Shown here in pieces: positions 27,614 to 36,656 of a stretch of DNA of 64,000 nucleotides; positions within the stretch are counted from its first letter, which is position 1; every line of letters begins with the position of its first letter. The DNA is taken from the NCBI RefSeq assembly GCF_001654455.1, contig NZ_CP015772.1:4526001-4590000 (forward strand), written 5' to 3'. This DNA comes from Niabella ginsenosidivorans. Its GTDB lineage: Bacteria; Bacteroidota; Bacteroidia; Chitinophagales; Chitinophagaceae. The position numbers and the translations under genes are program-made. A model generated the notes under the pieces. That model was given only the letters and a program-made list of their open reading frames with translations. It made no database searches and was not told the origin of the DNA.

Positions 27614-29158
27614 ATGAAACAGTTCGTTTTTTTTGTTCTTTCTATTTTTATGGCGCATACGGCCTGTGTTGCGCAAACCAGTGAACAGCCTAATATTTTG
27701 GTCATTATCTCTGATGATCATGCCTATCAGACCATTGGGGCCTATGGCAGTCCGCTAACCCAGACCCCTGGCATTGACCGCCTTGCAAAAGAAGGCGCTT
27801 TATTTACCAATGCCTATGTTACCAACTCTCTTTGCGGGCCCAGCAGGGCCACATTCCTGTCGGGCAGGTACAGCCATATGAATGGTTTTAAAGACAACGA
27901 TCATTCCACTTTTGATTTCAACCAGGACATTTTTGTAAAGCGCCTTCAGGCCGCAGGATACCAGACCGCCTGGATCGGTAAAATGCACCTGGGAGAAAAT
28001 ACCCCGCAGGGCTTCGATTATTATAATATTCTTCCGGGTCAGGGAGAATATTACAATCCGGATTTTATTGCAACAGGCGGCACCCGCACCCGCCATGAGG
28101 GTTATGTAACTAACATCATAACAACTCTGTCAGAAAACTGGCTTGACCAAAGAAACCCATCAAAACCCTTTTGTCTGGTGGTAGGGCATAAGGCCACGCA
28201 CAGAACCTGGATGCCGGACCTGCAGGACCTTGGAGCTTTCGATAACCAGACTTTTCCCCTTCCGGCTACCTTTTATGATACCTATGCAACCCGGAAGGCT
28301 GCACAGCAACAGGATATGACGATTGCTAAAACCCTGCAAATGGATTACGACCTGAAAATATTCCCTTCCAGGGAAGAAGAAAGCAAAATGGGCGCTATTC
28401 AGCGGATGACCCCGGAACAAAGAGCTCAATGGGATGCTTATTATGACAATATCAAAAAAGACTTTGAGGCCCGAAAACTGAACGGGAACGCACTTACCGA
28501 ATGGAAATACCAACGGTATATAAAAGACTATTTAGCTACTGCAAGATCTTTAGACCGGAACATCAGCGCCTTGCTGAAATATCTTGACGACCATGATCTT
28601 TCAAAAAATACCATTGTCATTTATATGTCGGACCAGGGATTTTATATGGGAGAGCACGGCTGGTTTGACAAAAGATGGATGTATGAAGAATCCTTCAGGA
28701 CACCGATGGTAATGCGTTACCCCGGCATTATTAAACCGGGTACAAAAATCAACGACTATATCATGAACCTTGACCTGGCACCTACCCTGTTACAGGCCGG
28801 TAAGGCAACAGTACCGGCAGCAATGCAGGGAATGTCTTTTTTGCCCCTGCTAAAGGGGCAGGCTTATACCTCACGGAAGGCGATGTATTATCACTATTAT
28901 GAAAATACCGTGCACCATGTTTCTCCGCAGTTTGGAATCAAAACCGGCCGTTATAAACTGATCCGCTATTATGAACGGGTGGAAGCCTGGGAGCTTTTTG
29001 ATTTGCAGAAAGACCCGCAGGAGTTAAAAAACGTCTATCCGGATAAGCAGTATACAAAAATAGTTACCGGTTTAAAACGCCAGCTTCTGCAATTAATAGA
29101 GCAGTATAAAGATGCCGATGCCAAAAAGATATTCCTGAGCGCTGTGATTAAGAATTGA
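27614..29158 (+). CDS. Secreted sulfatase, S1 family (GlcNAc-6-sulfatase-like)
   Basis: 514 residues. Signal peptide MKQFVFFVLSIFMAHTACVA. The alkaline-phosphatase-type fold has metal ligands Asp34-Asp35 (IISDDHAY) and the catalytic cysteine Cys74 in CGPSRATFLSG, which must be turned into formylglycine. YMSDQGFYMGEHGWFDKRWM holds the second metal site. The C-terminal DUF4976-like part contains RYKLIRYYE and WELFDLQKDPQEL. NSLCGPSRAT with YSHMNGF resembles enzymes removing 6-sulfate from GlcNAc in glycosaminoglycans or mucin, but specificity is uncertain. No maturase (anSME/FGE) gene is in the window. Confidence 0.9.
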   Translation: MKQFVFFVLSIFMAHTACVAQTSEQPNILVIISDDHAYQTIGAYGSPLTQTPGIDRLAKEGALFTNAYVTNSLCGPSRATFLSGRYSHMNGFKDNDHSTFDFNQDIFVKRLQAAGYQTAWIGKMHLGENTPQGFDYYNILPGQGEYYNPDFIATGGTRTRHEGYVTNIITTLSENWLDQRNPSKPFCLVVGHKATHRTWMPDLQDLGAFDNQTFPLPATFYDTYATRKAAQQQDMTIAKTLQMDYDLKIFPSREEESKMGAIQRMTPEQRAQWDAYYDNIKKDFEARKLNGNALTEWKYQRYIKDYLATARSLDRNISALLKYLDDHDLSKNTIVIYMSDQGFYMGEHGWFDKRWMYEESFRTPMVMRYPGIIKPGTKINDYIMNLDLAPTLLQAGKATVPAAMQGMSFLPLLKGQAYTSRKAMYYHYYENTVHHVSPQFGIKTGRYKLIRYYERVEAWELFDLQKDPQELKNVYPDKQYTKIVTGLKRQLLQLIEQYKDADAKKIFLSAVIKN

Positions 29159-29185
29159 GTGCTGGGGTATCTGTTTTTGATGCCG

Positions 29186-29217
29186 GATACCCGATGTTGG
29201 ATCAGGAATCGGGTATC
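29186..29217. terminator. Hairpin between convergent sulfatase and nadK
   Basis: GATACCCGAT (29186-29195) and ATCGGGTATC (29208-29217) are a perfect 10-bp stem with a 12-nt loop between two convergent stop codons. There are no T-tracts, so termination is inferred from position. Confidence 0.55.
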
Positions 29218-29243
29218 AGGGATCCGGTATTCCCGGGCCAGAT

Positions 29244-30131
29244 TCAGGCAGGTGTATTTCTCCTGTCAAGCCCCCATATCAGCTTGGTTTGGAGCGTATG
29301 CAAAAAATTGTTTTCCCCAAGGCGGATCAGGGAGATGGTAAAGCGTTCTTTCCGCACCGCCAGCGATACATTTTTGGTAACGATTTCTTTCCTGGAATCC
29401 AGGGCACAGATAATATCATCGGCCCGGCTTTCTATTTCAAAGGAAATGATGCTGTTGTCATTAACCACGAGGGATCTTGTATTAAGGTGGTGGGGTGCAA
29501 CAGGGGTGATCACAAAATTTCCAGAATCCGGGAAAACGATAGGGCCGCCACAGCTAAGTGAATAACCGGTAGAGCCCGTAGGCGTTGATACTACCAGTCC
29601 ATCAGCCCAGTATACATTTAAAAATTCCCCGTTAATGAAGGTATGTACTTTGATCATGGAAGCAGTGTCCCTTTTATGAATGGCAAATTCATTCAAACCA
29701 AAAGGCTTATCGCCAAACATCGGAATATCAGCATCCAGGTGCACCAGTGTTCTCTGTTCGGTAACGTAGGTCCGGAAGGCCAGTGACCGTATGGCCAGCT
29801 TTAAATTATCGCTGCCAATGCTGGCCAAAAAACCAAGACGGCCGAAATTGATGCCCATAATAGCAATGGGCTTATCGGAAATCAGCGCAACAGTATCCAG
29901 CAAGGTACCATCGCCGCCAAGGCTGATGATGCATTCCACCTCCTTTGAAAGGTCAGCAGTTTCCAGGAAAACACCGGTATCTTCTGCAAGCGGAATATGC
30001 TCTTTTATTTCATCAAAGAAGGGCTTAAAAACGATGATCTGAAGATCATAATACTGTACCTCGTTAAAAAATGTTTTTACATCTTCCAACTTCAGCTGGT
30101 CAATACCCCGGCTATAAACGGCAATTGTCAT
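29244..30131 (-). CDS. nadK: NAD kinase
   Basis: 295 residues, full length. It makes NADP from NAD and ATP. GGDGTLLD at 72-79 is the nucleotide-binding core, MGINFGRLGFLA follows, Asn147-Glu148 are in the conserved NE motif (FGLNEFAIHK), and VSTPTGSTGYSLSCGGPI is the C-terminal substrate loop. It is the last gene of a minus-strand unit, only 2 nt after the D15-like gene. Confidence 0.96.
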   Translation of the reverse strand: MTIAVYSRGIDQLKLEDVKTFFNEVQYYDLQIIVFKPFFDEIKEHIPLAEDTGVFLETADLSKEVECIISLGGDGTLLDTVALISDKPIAIMGINFGRLGFLASIGSDNLKLAIRSLAFRTYVTEQRTLVHLDADIPMFGDKPFGLNEFAIHKRDTASMIKVHTFINGEFLNVYWADGLVVSTPTGSTGYSLSCGGPIVFPDSGNFVITPVAPHHLNTRSLVVNDNSIISFEIESRADDIICALDSRKEIVTKNVSLAVRKERFTISLIRLGENNFLHTLQTKLIWGLDRRNTPA

Positions 30132-30133
30132 TT

Positions 30134-31624
30134 TTAAAATATATCCTTCTTTTGTAAATATATGCCGTTTTGTCCTAAATGGTTATAGGAAAACTCCACC
30201 TTCAAGGTAAAATCGTATGCTGTCAAAATATCGAACCCAACACCATAGCCGATCAGGAAACGGTTGGAGAGGCGATTGGTAGGCCCGGGGTCCGGGTCAT
30301 AAGCGTATCCTGCATTGGCAAATATTTTACCATAGATTTTTAAGGGAATCGGGATGGGGGAGAACCACTTTGTTCTGGGAACACTAAAGCTGAAATTGGT
30401 CAGCTTTGTAGCCAGGGTTGCATTTACAATACCACCGGCAACACCATCCATAACAAAATATTCATACCCATGCAGGAACATGTCGCCATATCCTAAAAGC
30501 TGTTTATTATAATAAGGTTGTTTGAAAGGCGCTTTAATGGTTCCGGAAGCGCCCAAACTGTAAAAGGACAGTTTTCCCAGTTGCCAGTATCCCACTCCTT
30601 TTGCGGTGAGCTGCCAAACATTCATATCATTATTAAATCCTTGTTTGGACGCATAAATTTCACCGGCATAGCCCCGTGTAGGGTAGGCGTTGTAATCCAG
30701 GTTCTGGTACCTTACCCTGTAATAGATAAGCCCGTATTTCAGAAAATGCTGCGGATCGTTCAGGTAGCGCGGGTTCAGTACAAAAACTGTATCTCCAAAC
30801 CGTACCGACTGGTAACCAATACCGAAGTAATGCGTGGTATAAAATTTCTTCCTGTAGGTAAATTCAAGGTTGGCATTGAAAAAGTTTTTCAGATAGTCAT
30901 TGGTTTTTACAAACTGCTGCTGATCATTAATTGTGTTGTACATTACTTCATGATTCTTGCCAAGATTGATCTGAAAGTTCATTCCCCATTTCAATCCCTT
31001 ATCTATATAAGGTCGCTGATAGCCTAATGATAATTGTTTGGTATAACCGGTTATAAAGTAAAACCTTATTTTATCATTGTTACCCGTTACATTGTCATAA
31101 AGCATTTTAACACCATAATCAATCCTGGAAACACTTGCTCCTTTTTGAAACAGCCATTGGTTCAGGTTCCTGTCAACCGGCTTAAAATAAGGAAAGGGCC
31201 AGATGTACCAGCGCTCCTTAACAGCGATCTTTATGTCTATAAAAGGAGGATCAAATTGCAGAACGGACAGGCTTACAGTATGAAATAAGCTCAGGTTCAT
31301 CAATTGTGTTTTGCCGATATTAAAAAGCGTGGGAATTTCCTTTATAAGGATAGCATCACCTTCCTTAAAAGGCAATTCTCTGAGCATAATGTTCTCCTTT
31401 GTTTTTTTATTCCCTTCAAAAACAATATTACGGATCACAAAGGGGCTGTCCAGGTTATGCGGTAAACTATCCAGCTTATAATTATTAGCGCCGAAGGGCG
31501 ATGCCTCGTTTGCATTTTTTAAACCGGCAATAGTTGTATCTATCTGCGCATAAATACCGGAGAAACACCCTGATGCCAAAAGGATAAAAAGCAGGAAACT
31601 ATTTTTCAGGGTAAAGATTTTCAC
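30134..31624 (-). CDS. POTRA-containing outer-membrane barrel protein (BamA/D15-like)
   Basis: 496 residues. Signal peptide (MKIFTLKNSFLLFILLASGC with a possible lipobox GCFSG, then IYAQ). One POTRA-like module: FVIRNIVFEGNKKTKENIML and GDAILIKEIPTLFNIGKTQL, then KIAVKERWYIWPFPYF. The remaining two thirds is a 16-strand-like barrel with alternating aromatic strands (LGYQRPYIDKGLKWGMNFQI). It is shorter than BamA, having one POTRA, so it is probably a separate membrane-insertion or secretion-type protein. It lies between the CBS gene and nadK in one operon. Confidence 0.8.
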   Translation of the reverse strand: MKIFTLKNSFLLFILLASGCFSGIYAQIDTTIAGLKNANEASPFGANNYKLDSLPHNLDSPFVIRNIVFEGNKKTKENIMLRELPFKEGDAILIKEIPTLFNIGKTQLMNLSLFHTVSLSVLQFDPPFIDIKIAVKERWYIWPFPYFKPVDRNLNQWLFQKGASVSRIDYGVKMLYDNVTGNNDKIRFYFITGYTKQLSLGYQRPYIDKGLKWGMNFQINLGKNHEVMYNTINDQQQFVKTNDYLKNFFNANLEFTYRKKFYTTHYFGIGYQSVRFGDTVFVLNPRYLNDPQHFLKYGLIYYRVRYQNLDYNAYPTRGYAGEIYASKQGFNNDMNVWQLTAKGVGYWQLGKLSFYSLGASGTIKAPFKQPYYNKQLLGYGDMFLHGYEYFVMDGVAGGIVNATLATKLTNFSFSVPRTKWFSPIPIPLKIYGKIFANAGYAYDPDPGPTNRLSNRFLIGYGVGFDILTAYDFTLKVEFSYNHLGQNGIYLQKKDIF

Positions 31625-31646
31625 ATTCGGATAACTTGTGTAACGC

Positions 31647-32306
31647 CTATATGCTTAAATAATTCATCAGGTTTTCATAATTCTCTTTCAGCTCATTTGT
31701 ATACAGCTCCTCACCAAAGTAATACTTCACAACATAATCATACCGCTGAAAGCTAGCTACTATATCTGATACTTCCAATTTATTTATACGAACGGTTACT
31801 TCAATAATATCCCTTTCGTGAATGGGCTTTGTATTTAGCTGGGTAATTTGTGCATCATTGGCTTCCACAATTTTTGTGATCTCAGAAAAGGAGTATTGTC
31901 TTGATTCTGTTTCCAGCACAATCAATGCCCCCGGCTCCTGCAATTGTAAAAAATCGGACGCGTATCCTGCCAGTGCCGTGGCTTCTATAGCACCCGTAAA
32001 ATTGTTTTCCCTATCTACAACGGGTACCACTGATAAATGGTGCATATTCGCAATAGCAAAAGCCCTTAAGAAATGATCATCATTCTTTACTGAAAACATA
32101 CCCGGCGGGTTGGGCAGCTCTGCAAGAGCCAGCTCATCATTAACCTCCAGCAACGTATTTTCATTGACCATTCCAGCAAATTTTCCTCCATTGATTACAG
32201 GCAGATCTTCTACATGATGCTCCTGCATCAGGTTTAAAACCTGATAAACCCTATCCGACAATTTTAATTGCGGCAATGCTTCAAAAGATAAATCTCTAAC
32301 TAACAT
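31647..32306 (-). CDS. CBS domain protein
   Basis: 219 residues. Two CBS motifs at residues ~1-125 (KLSDRVYQVLNLMQEHHVED, LPVINGGKFAGMVNENTLLE; HLSVVPVVDRENNFTGAIEA) form one Bateman module for adenine-nucleotide sensing. The C-terminal ~80 residues (GALIVLETESRQYSFSEITK) look like an ACT-type domain as in AcuB-like proteins. It is probably a regulatory subunit. Its neighbours are an alpha/beta hydrolase and the D15-like/nadK genes, spaced by 28 and 22 nt. Confidence 0.85.
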   Translation of the reverse strand: MLVRDLSFEALPQLKLSDRVYQVLNLMQEHHVEDLPVINGGKFAGMVNENTLLEVNDELALAELPNPPGMFSVKNDDHFLRAFAIANMHHLSVVPVVDRENNFTGAIEATALAGYASDFLQLQEPGALIVLETESRQYSFSEITKIVEANDAQITQLNTKPIHERDIIEVTVRINKLEVSDIVASFQRYDYVVKYYFGEELYTNELKENYENLMNYLSI

Positions 32307-32334
32307 AGCATTCCGTTTATTAATTAGACGCTAT

Positions 32335-33117
32335 TTATGAGACCTTTGTTACAATAGCGCCCTGCCTCTGAAGGAAATTTAGTAAAATTTTATTGAATTC
32401 TTCCGGAACCTCCATCATAGGAGCATGCCCGCACTTGTCAATAAAATGGAGCTCACTATTGGGTAGCAGTTTTTTAAACTCTTCTGCAACAAAGGGTGGT
32501 GTAATATTGTCATTCTTTCCCCAGATCAGTAAAGCGGGGATTGTAATTTTGCCTAATTCTTCTTCCAGGTTATTGCGGATGGCGCTTTTGGCCAGTGCAA
32601 TGATCTTGATCACCTTCAACCGGTTGTTGGTTATTTCAAATACTTCATCCACCAGTTCCTCTGTGGCCATTGCCGGATCAAAGAAAGTATAGGCTGTTTT
32701 CTTCCTTATATATTCACGGTCACCCCGTTTTGGATAGCTGTCGCCCATCCCGTTCTCAAAAAGGCCTGAACTTCCTGTAAGAATAATGGATTTTACCTGC
32801 CAGGGCTCATTGCGCAACAGATAAACCAGCCCTACATGGCCGCCCAGGGAGTTGCCCAGTAAATGCACGTCCTCATAACCCCGGGTTTCAATAAACTTGT
32901 TTACATACTTTGCCAGGCCGCTTACGCTGGTGTTCAATATATCCATATCCAGCAGCGGCAGCATAGGCACCACTACCTTCATGTAGTTTTTAAAGTAATC
33001 AATAAGGTCACTGAAATTACTTAAAGCCCCAAACAGCCCGTGCAACAAAACAAGCGTTTGTCCCCCGCCTTCCTCAATAAATCTGAACTTATCGTGCTGT
33101 TTTATTTCGTATTTCAT
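32335..33117 (-). CDS. Alpha/beta hydrolase
   Basis: 260 residues, cytoplasmic. LVLLHGLFGALSNF is the oxyanion HG motif, LLGNSLGGHVGLVY carries the nucleophile Ser (GNSLGG), an Asp follows in LLIWGKNDNITP, and DKCGHAPMMEVPEEF holds the catalytic His. The lid region contains DREYIRKKTAYTFFD. The reaction (esterase, C-C hydrolase or similar) cannot be fixed from sequence. It is the first gene of the hydrolase-CBS-D15-nadK unit. Confidence 0.9.
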   Translation of the reverse strand: MKYEIKQHDKFRFIEEGGGQTLVLLHGLFGALSNFSDLIDYFKNYMKVVVPMLPLLDMDILNTSVSGLAKYVNKFIETRGYEDVHLLGNSLGGHVGLVYLLRNEPWQVKSIILTGSSGLFENGMGDSYPKRGDREYIRKKTAYTFFDPAMATEELVDEVFEITNNRLKVIKIIALAKSAIRNNLEEELGKITIPALLIWGKNDNITPPFVAEEFKKLLPNSELHFIDKCGHAPMMEVPEEFNKILLNFLQRQGAIVTKVS

Positions 33118-33244
33118 TCTTTATTCTATAGCTATATTGCCGCTAATATATTGATTTTAATAATCGATCAGAATGTTTATTTATATAAAAGTATTAAATT
33201 CTGAAAAAAAAGATTAAAGAAAATAACCGTGAGTGTATTAATTT

Positions 33245-33772
33245 TTATTTAACAGAATTTTCGAAGAACTGTTCCAATTGCCCAAACATTCCTTTAAAAG
33301 CGGGTATAAGAGCGCCTACAAAATCAATGGCGCGTTTTCCAAACAGCTGCGTAAACTCAAATGTTGCAGATTTTGACCGGACCGTCTCCGGCAGCAGATT
33401 GAGTTGGTTCATATAAAACAGGAAAATGGAATACCCTGCCAGGTAAAGCATCACAAAAAACAATATACCACCCAGCCTGTTCACCCAACCCAGCATCACT
33501 TTTTCAAAAGTCAGCTGAATAAGCTTTGCCAGCCATCTTACCAGGAGAATGACCCCGATCAATACAACGGCAAAAGCTATGACCGGCAGCCATTTATCCG
33601 AAATCTTTACAATGGCACCAATCTTCCCTGCCACTACGGTTGAGAGCTTCATTGCAGCAGCCAGCCCGATGATAAAAGCCAGATAGGAGAAAACCCCAAC
33701 AATGAGCCCTTTACGATATCCTTTAAAGACTGCCAGGCATAATAAAATGCCAAAAATGAGGTCCAGGATCAT
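33245..33772 (-). CDS. CvpA family membrane protein
   Basis: 175 residues with four hydrophobic segments (ILDLIFGILLCLAVFKGYRK, LIVGVFSYLAFIIGLAAAMK, WLPVIAFAVVLIGVILLVRW, LGGILFFVMLYLAGYSIFLF). The DLIFGILLCLAVFKGYRKG start is the CvpA signature. CvpA is linked to envelope integrity and, in E. coli, colicin V production. It is followed 11 nt earlier on the strand by a yqeY-like gene, suggesting co-transcription. Confidence 0.88.
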   Translation of the reverse strand: MILDLIFGILLCLAVFKGYRKGLIVGVFSYLAFIIGLAAAMKLSTVVAGKIGAIVKISDKWLPVIAFAVVLIGVILLVRWLAKLIQLTFEKVMLGWVNRLGGILFFVMLYLAGYSIFLFYMNQLNLLPETVRSKSATFEFTQLFGKRAIDFVGALIPAFKGMFGQLEQFFENSVK

Positions 33773-33783
33773 TTAAAAGCTGC

Positions 33784-34236
33784 TCATTGGGCCAACAACT
33801 CCTTTACTACAGCTGAAATAGCCTTTCCTTCTGCTTTTCCGGCCAATTCTTTTGTGGCTACTCCCATTACTTTTCCCATATCAGAGGGCCCCGAAGCACC
33901 TGTTTGCTCAATAATCTTCCGGATGATTGGCTTTAAGTCTTCAGCGCTTAACTGGGCAGGAAGGTATTTTTCCATTACCTCAATTTCTTCTTTTTCCTTT
34001 TTGGCAAGATCCGCTCGGTTTTGCTTTTCAAAAATCTCCAAAGAATCTTTCCGCTGCTTTACCAGCTTTTGAACCAGTTTTATTTCATCTTCTGCACTTA
34101 AGGCATCTTTTGCACCTTCAGCTGTTTTAGCCAGCAGGATTGCCGCTTTTATGGCACGTAAACTACGAAGGCCAGCTTCATCCCTGGCCAGCATTGCTTT
34201 CTTTATATCATCATTGACCGTTTGTTCTAAAGACAT
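33784..34236 (-). CDS. GatB/YqeY domain protein
   Basis: 150 residues, the usual length of stand-alone YqeY. It matches the tail domain of GatB: MSLEQTVNDDIKKAMLARDE, LRSLRAIKAAILLAKTAEGA, EDEIKLVQKLVKQRKDSLEI and GASGPSDMGKVMGVATKEL. The domain probably contacts tRNA, but its separate role is unknown. It lies directly upstream of cvpA on the same strand. Confidence 0.93.
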   Translation of the reverse strand: MSLEQTVNDDIKKAMLARDEAGLRSLRAIKAAILLAKTAEGAKDALSAEDEIKLVQKLVKQRKDSLEIFEKQNRADLAKKEKEEIEVMEKYLPAQLSAEDLKPIIRKIIEQTGASGPSDMGKVMGVATKELAGKAEGKAISAVVKELLAQ

Positions 34237-34317
34237 AGTTTTAAAATTTGAGATTCGAGAATTGAGAGTTGAGTCCGGATAGTTATAGGGACCGGAATGA
34301 GGATCCGGCTGTTCCTG

Positions 34318-34665
34318 TCAGGTAGCTTTTTGCTGTTCCAGTTGTTTCTGCTGAAATTTTTTATAAAAATCCCGTGCAAAGGTTTTCATATCGTTTACCT
34401 GGTCCTGATATTGAGTGGCCCGGCCATAAGCATCGGCCATCGTCATGATCGACTGATAAAAAAAATCGGCCATCTCATCCACCATCATCTCTTTTGTCCA
34501 TAAATCAATCCGTAAAGCAGTTCTTTCTGCACCATCCCAAAGCGACAGCATTACAGCTTTTGCCCTCCTTGCCTGCTCAGCCGTGCTGGCGGTTGCATTC
34601 CAGGTAATATCCTGTGGCACTTTATTTTCATCCAGTTCCACATCAATGGTAATTGTAGACTTCAT
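34318..34665 (-). CDS. gldC: Gliding motility protein GldC
   Basis: 115 residues. TITIDVELDENKVPQDITWN near the start and AERTALRIDLWTKEMMVDEM in the middle are diagnostic of GldC, a small cytoplasmic protein of the Bacteroidota gliding set. It is widely conserved even where gliding is not seen, so it does not prove motility. A charged Lys/Gln tail closes it. TACATTTG upstream on the minus strand could be its -7 box. The gap after it (34237-34317) holds a GA-rich degenerate hairpin-like stretch. Confidence 0.92.
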   Translation of the reverse strand: MKSTITIDVELDENKVPQDITWNATASTAEQARRAKAVMLSLWDGAERTALRIDLWTKEMMVDEMADFFYQSIMTMADAYGRATQYQDQVNDMKTFARDFYKKFQQKQLEQQKAT

Positions 34666-34704
34666 ACATCAATACTTATAAAGCGCAAATGTAAGCATTC
34701 AATA

Positions 34705-35778
34705 TCAGGCGGGCAACAAGTGCTTCAACAGCTCGTCCAAACCATTTCCGGGATAACTGATCACCGGCCTCTTTCTGAGGGCATCAGCATATTTATGACG
34801 CAACCCCTCATTTTTATACTGTTCCATCATTTTTTTTGCCAGAGGCTCCTCATCTTTTTCCGAATACGAAGGAAGTGAAAAGCCGGCGCTGTGCTCCAGC
34901 CCTTCCGGCACAATGACCGGGGTTCCGCAACAAAGCGCTTCCATGATACCGGCTGGATAACCGGGGCCTTCCTGCAAGGATACAGCCATGTAGGCAGCGG
35001 ATAATGCCTGGGCATACTGTTCATTGCCGGAGCTTTGGAACAGTACAACGTCCTCCTTATACCTGTAATTCTTTAACGCTTCAAATACCGGGTTGAAAGA
35101 CGCACGGGGGTCCTCTCCCCTTTGGGTAAGCAACAGCTTCCAACTGGTTTGCTGCATTTTCTTAAACCGGGAAAACGCTTTCAGAAGAACAACCAGCTTT
35201 TCCTTTGTCCACTGCTCATCATTACAGATAAAAAATTCTTTTCCGCCTGTTAAAGCATCTTTAAAAGCCATTGTTCCCAATACGTCTGCCGGTTTCAGGC
35301 TACGCCGCAAAAGGCCGGAGAGCACTATGATTTTTTCCGCAGGCGCTGCTGCATTTTCCAGCAAATATTCTTTAAGCAGAAGGGAACTGACAACGATTCT
35401 TTTTAGCTTCCGAAAGGCCGCAGCATCTTTTTTATGATACCGGTACTGATCATTCAAAATCAGAAACTGGTTTACCGGGGCTGAAAGCACATCCCCTGTA
35501 TCAAAAATAATCAGCGTACTGATCTTTTCTTTCTTTAACAGCATGGGCATTGCAAAACCCCGCTCAGCAACGCTTCCCAAAAGCCCAAAAACGGAGCTTT
35601 TAACCGGTTTTACCGGAACAGTAATGTCAAAAAATGTCAGCTCTGTTAATTGTTCCCGGCAAAACGCCAGTAGTGATCCGGGGGGCAATAACCGGCCCAC
35701 TTCGCTGATTAGCAACATATTAAAAACATTCTGGGTTATTGTTTTTTTTAGCGCGGCGCTATAAATTCCAATCTTCAC
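34705..35778 (-). CDS. Glycosyltransferase, GT-B fold (GT4-like)
   Basis: 357 residues from a GTG start (KIGIYSAALKK...). The N-terminal half is divergent: TLIIFDTGDVLSAPVNQFLI and a Lys/Arg-rich helix. The C-terminal half has the donor-binding signature of GT4: QEGPGYPAGIMEALCCGTPV followed by IVPEGLEHSAGF. It probably adds a sugar to a surface glycan, but donor and acceptor are unknown. Its start region faces a divergent TACCTTTG box at 35848-35855, shared with the DUF4290 gene. Confidence 0.82.
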   Translation of the reverse strand: MKIGIYSAALKKTITQNVFNMLLISEVGRLLPPGSLLAFCREQLTELTFFDITVPVKPVKSSVFGLLGSVAERGFAMPMLLKKEKISTLIIFDTGDVLSAPVNQFLILNDQYRYHKKDAAAFRKLKRIVVSSLLLKEYLLENAAAPAEKIIVLSGLLRRSLKPADVLGTMAFKDALTGGKEFFICNDEQWTKEKLVVLLKAFSRFKKMQQTSWKLLLTQRGEDPRASFNPVFEALKNYRYKEDVVLFQSSGNEQYAQALSAAYMAVSLQEGPGYPAGIMEALCCGTPVIVPEGLEHSAGFSLPSYSEKDEEPLAKKMMEQYKNEGLRHKYADALRKRPVISYPGNGLDELLKHLLPA

Positions 35779-35829
35779 TTTTAACAGGTATTAGCCGAAA
35801 TTTCTTTTTAATTAAAAACTATTTCCTTT

Positions 35830-35855
35830 TATCTTTGTAGCCAGCTGCAAAGGTA
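35830..35855. promoter_or_regulatory. Divergent promoter pair (TATCTTTG plus, TACCTTTG minus)
   Basis: TATCTTTG at 35830-35837 points to the DUF4290 gene with a ~70-nt leader. TACCTTTG at 35848-35855 on the other strand points to the glycosyltransferase gene with a ~70-nt leader. Both are perfect TAnnTTTG boxes, facing away from each other with 10 nt between. Confidence 0.6.
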
Positions 35856-35909
35856 TAACGTATCCGAATATATTAGAACTGTTACATTTGAGCGATCCCA
35901 ATTCATTTT

Positions 35910-36596
35910 ATGGAGTATAATACAACAAGGAATAAGCTGATCATGCGGGAGTATGGCCGCAATGTGCAAAAAATGGTGGAATATATCCAAACCATTGAAG
36001 ACCCGGAAAAAAGAAAGAAAAATGCCCAATCTATTATTGAGTTGATGGCCATTTTAAACCCGTCCCTGAAAAATGTGGAAGATTATAAACATAAGCTATG
36101 GGATCATCTTTTTGAAATATCCGATTTTAAACTGGAAGTGGATGCCCCTTACCCCAAGCCAACGCCGGAAGAGCTGAGGGCTAAGCCTGAACCTGTTCCC
36201 TACCCAACGCGCAGTTCCAAACTGGCGCACCTGGGCTCTAACCTGGAAGGCCTTATTGAAAAAGCCTTAGAGGAAACAGACCCTGAAAAAAAACAGGGAT
36301 TTGCCAACAGCATTGCCTATTACATGAAGCTGGCTTACAGCAACTGGCACAAGGAGATTGTACATGATGATGCCATCCAGAGCGAATTAAGCGAAATCAC
36401 AAACGGACAGCTTACATTTACCAATACGCCCAGTGTAAAAGTTTTCCGACAGGATAATGGCCGCGACAAAGGAAACTTTAACAGCAAACGCAATAAATTT
36501 CAACAGCGCAGCAACAATGGCAGTAACGGCAATGGCAATAATAATAACCGTCGTAATGGTAACGGAAACAACTTCAAAAAGAAGCGTTTTATTTAA
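35910..36596 (+). CDS. DUF4290 domain protein
   Basis: 228 residues. MEYNTTRNKLIMREYGRNVQ with KMVEYIQTIEDPEKRKKNAQ and ELMAILNPSLKNVEDYKHKL is the DUF4290 signature, a cytoplasmic helical domain typical of Bacteroidota and of unknown role. It is followed by an Asn/Gly/Lys-rich disordered tail (NNGSNGNGNNNNRRNGNGNN) ending in a basic KKKRF, which looks RNA- or membrane-binding. It is monocistronic, with a terminator after it. Confidence 0.9.
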   Translation: MEYNTTRNKLIMREYGRNVQKMVEYIQTIEDPEKRKKNAQSIIELMAILNPSLKNVEDYKHKLWDHLFEISDFKLEVDAPYPKPTPEELRAKPEPVPYPTRSSKLAHLGSNLEGLIEKALEETDPEKKQGFANSIAYYMKLAYSNWHKEIVHDDAIQSELSEITNGQLTFTNTPSVKVFRQDNGRDKGNFNSKRNKFQQRSNNGSNGNGNNNNRRNGNGNNFKKKRFI

Positions 36597-36628
36597 TGTA
36601 GCTGTTTAATTTTTTTAAATAGAAAAGT

Positions 36629-36656
36629 GGCCGTCTCAAAAAGGCAGCCCTTTTTT
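36629..36656 (+). terminator. Rho-independent terminator after the DUF4290 gene
   Basis: GGCCGTCT (36629-36636) pairs with AGGCAGCC (36642-36649) with one mismatch and one wobble, followed by six T (36651-36656). Confidence 0.7.

Noticed and set aside
29155-29565. 136-codon frame after the sulfatase
   Set aside because: Most of it is antisense to nadK, whose motifs are clear.
34237-34317. GA-rich stretch between gldC and the yqeY-like gene as a regulatory element
   Set aside because: Only degenerate GAGATT/GAGAATT repeats; no stable hairpin or box.
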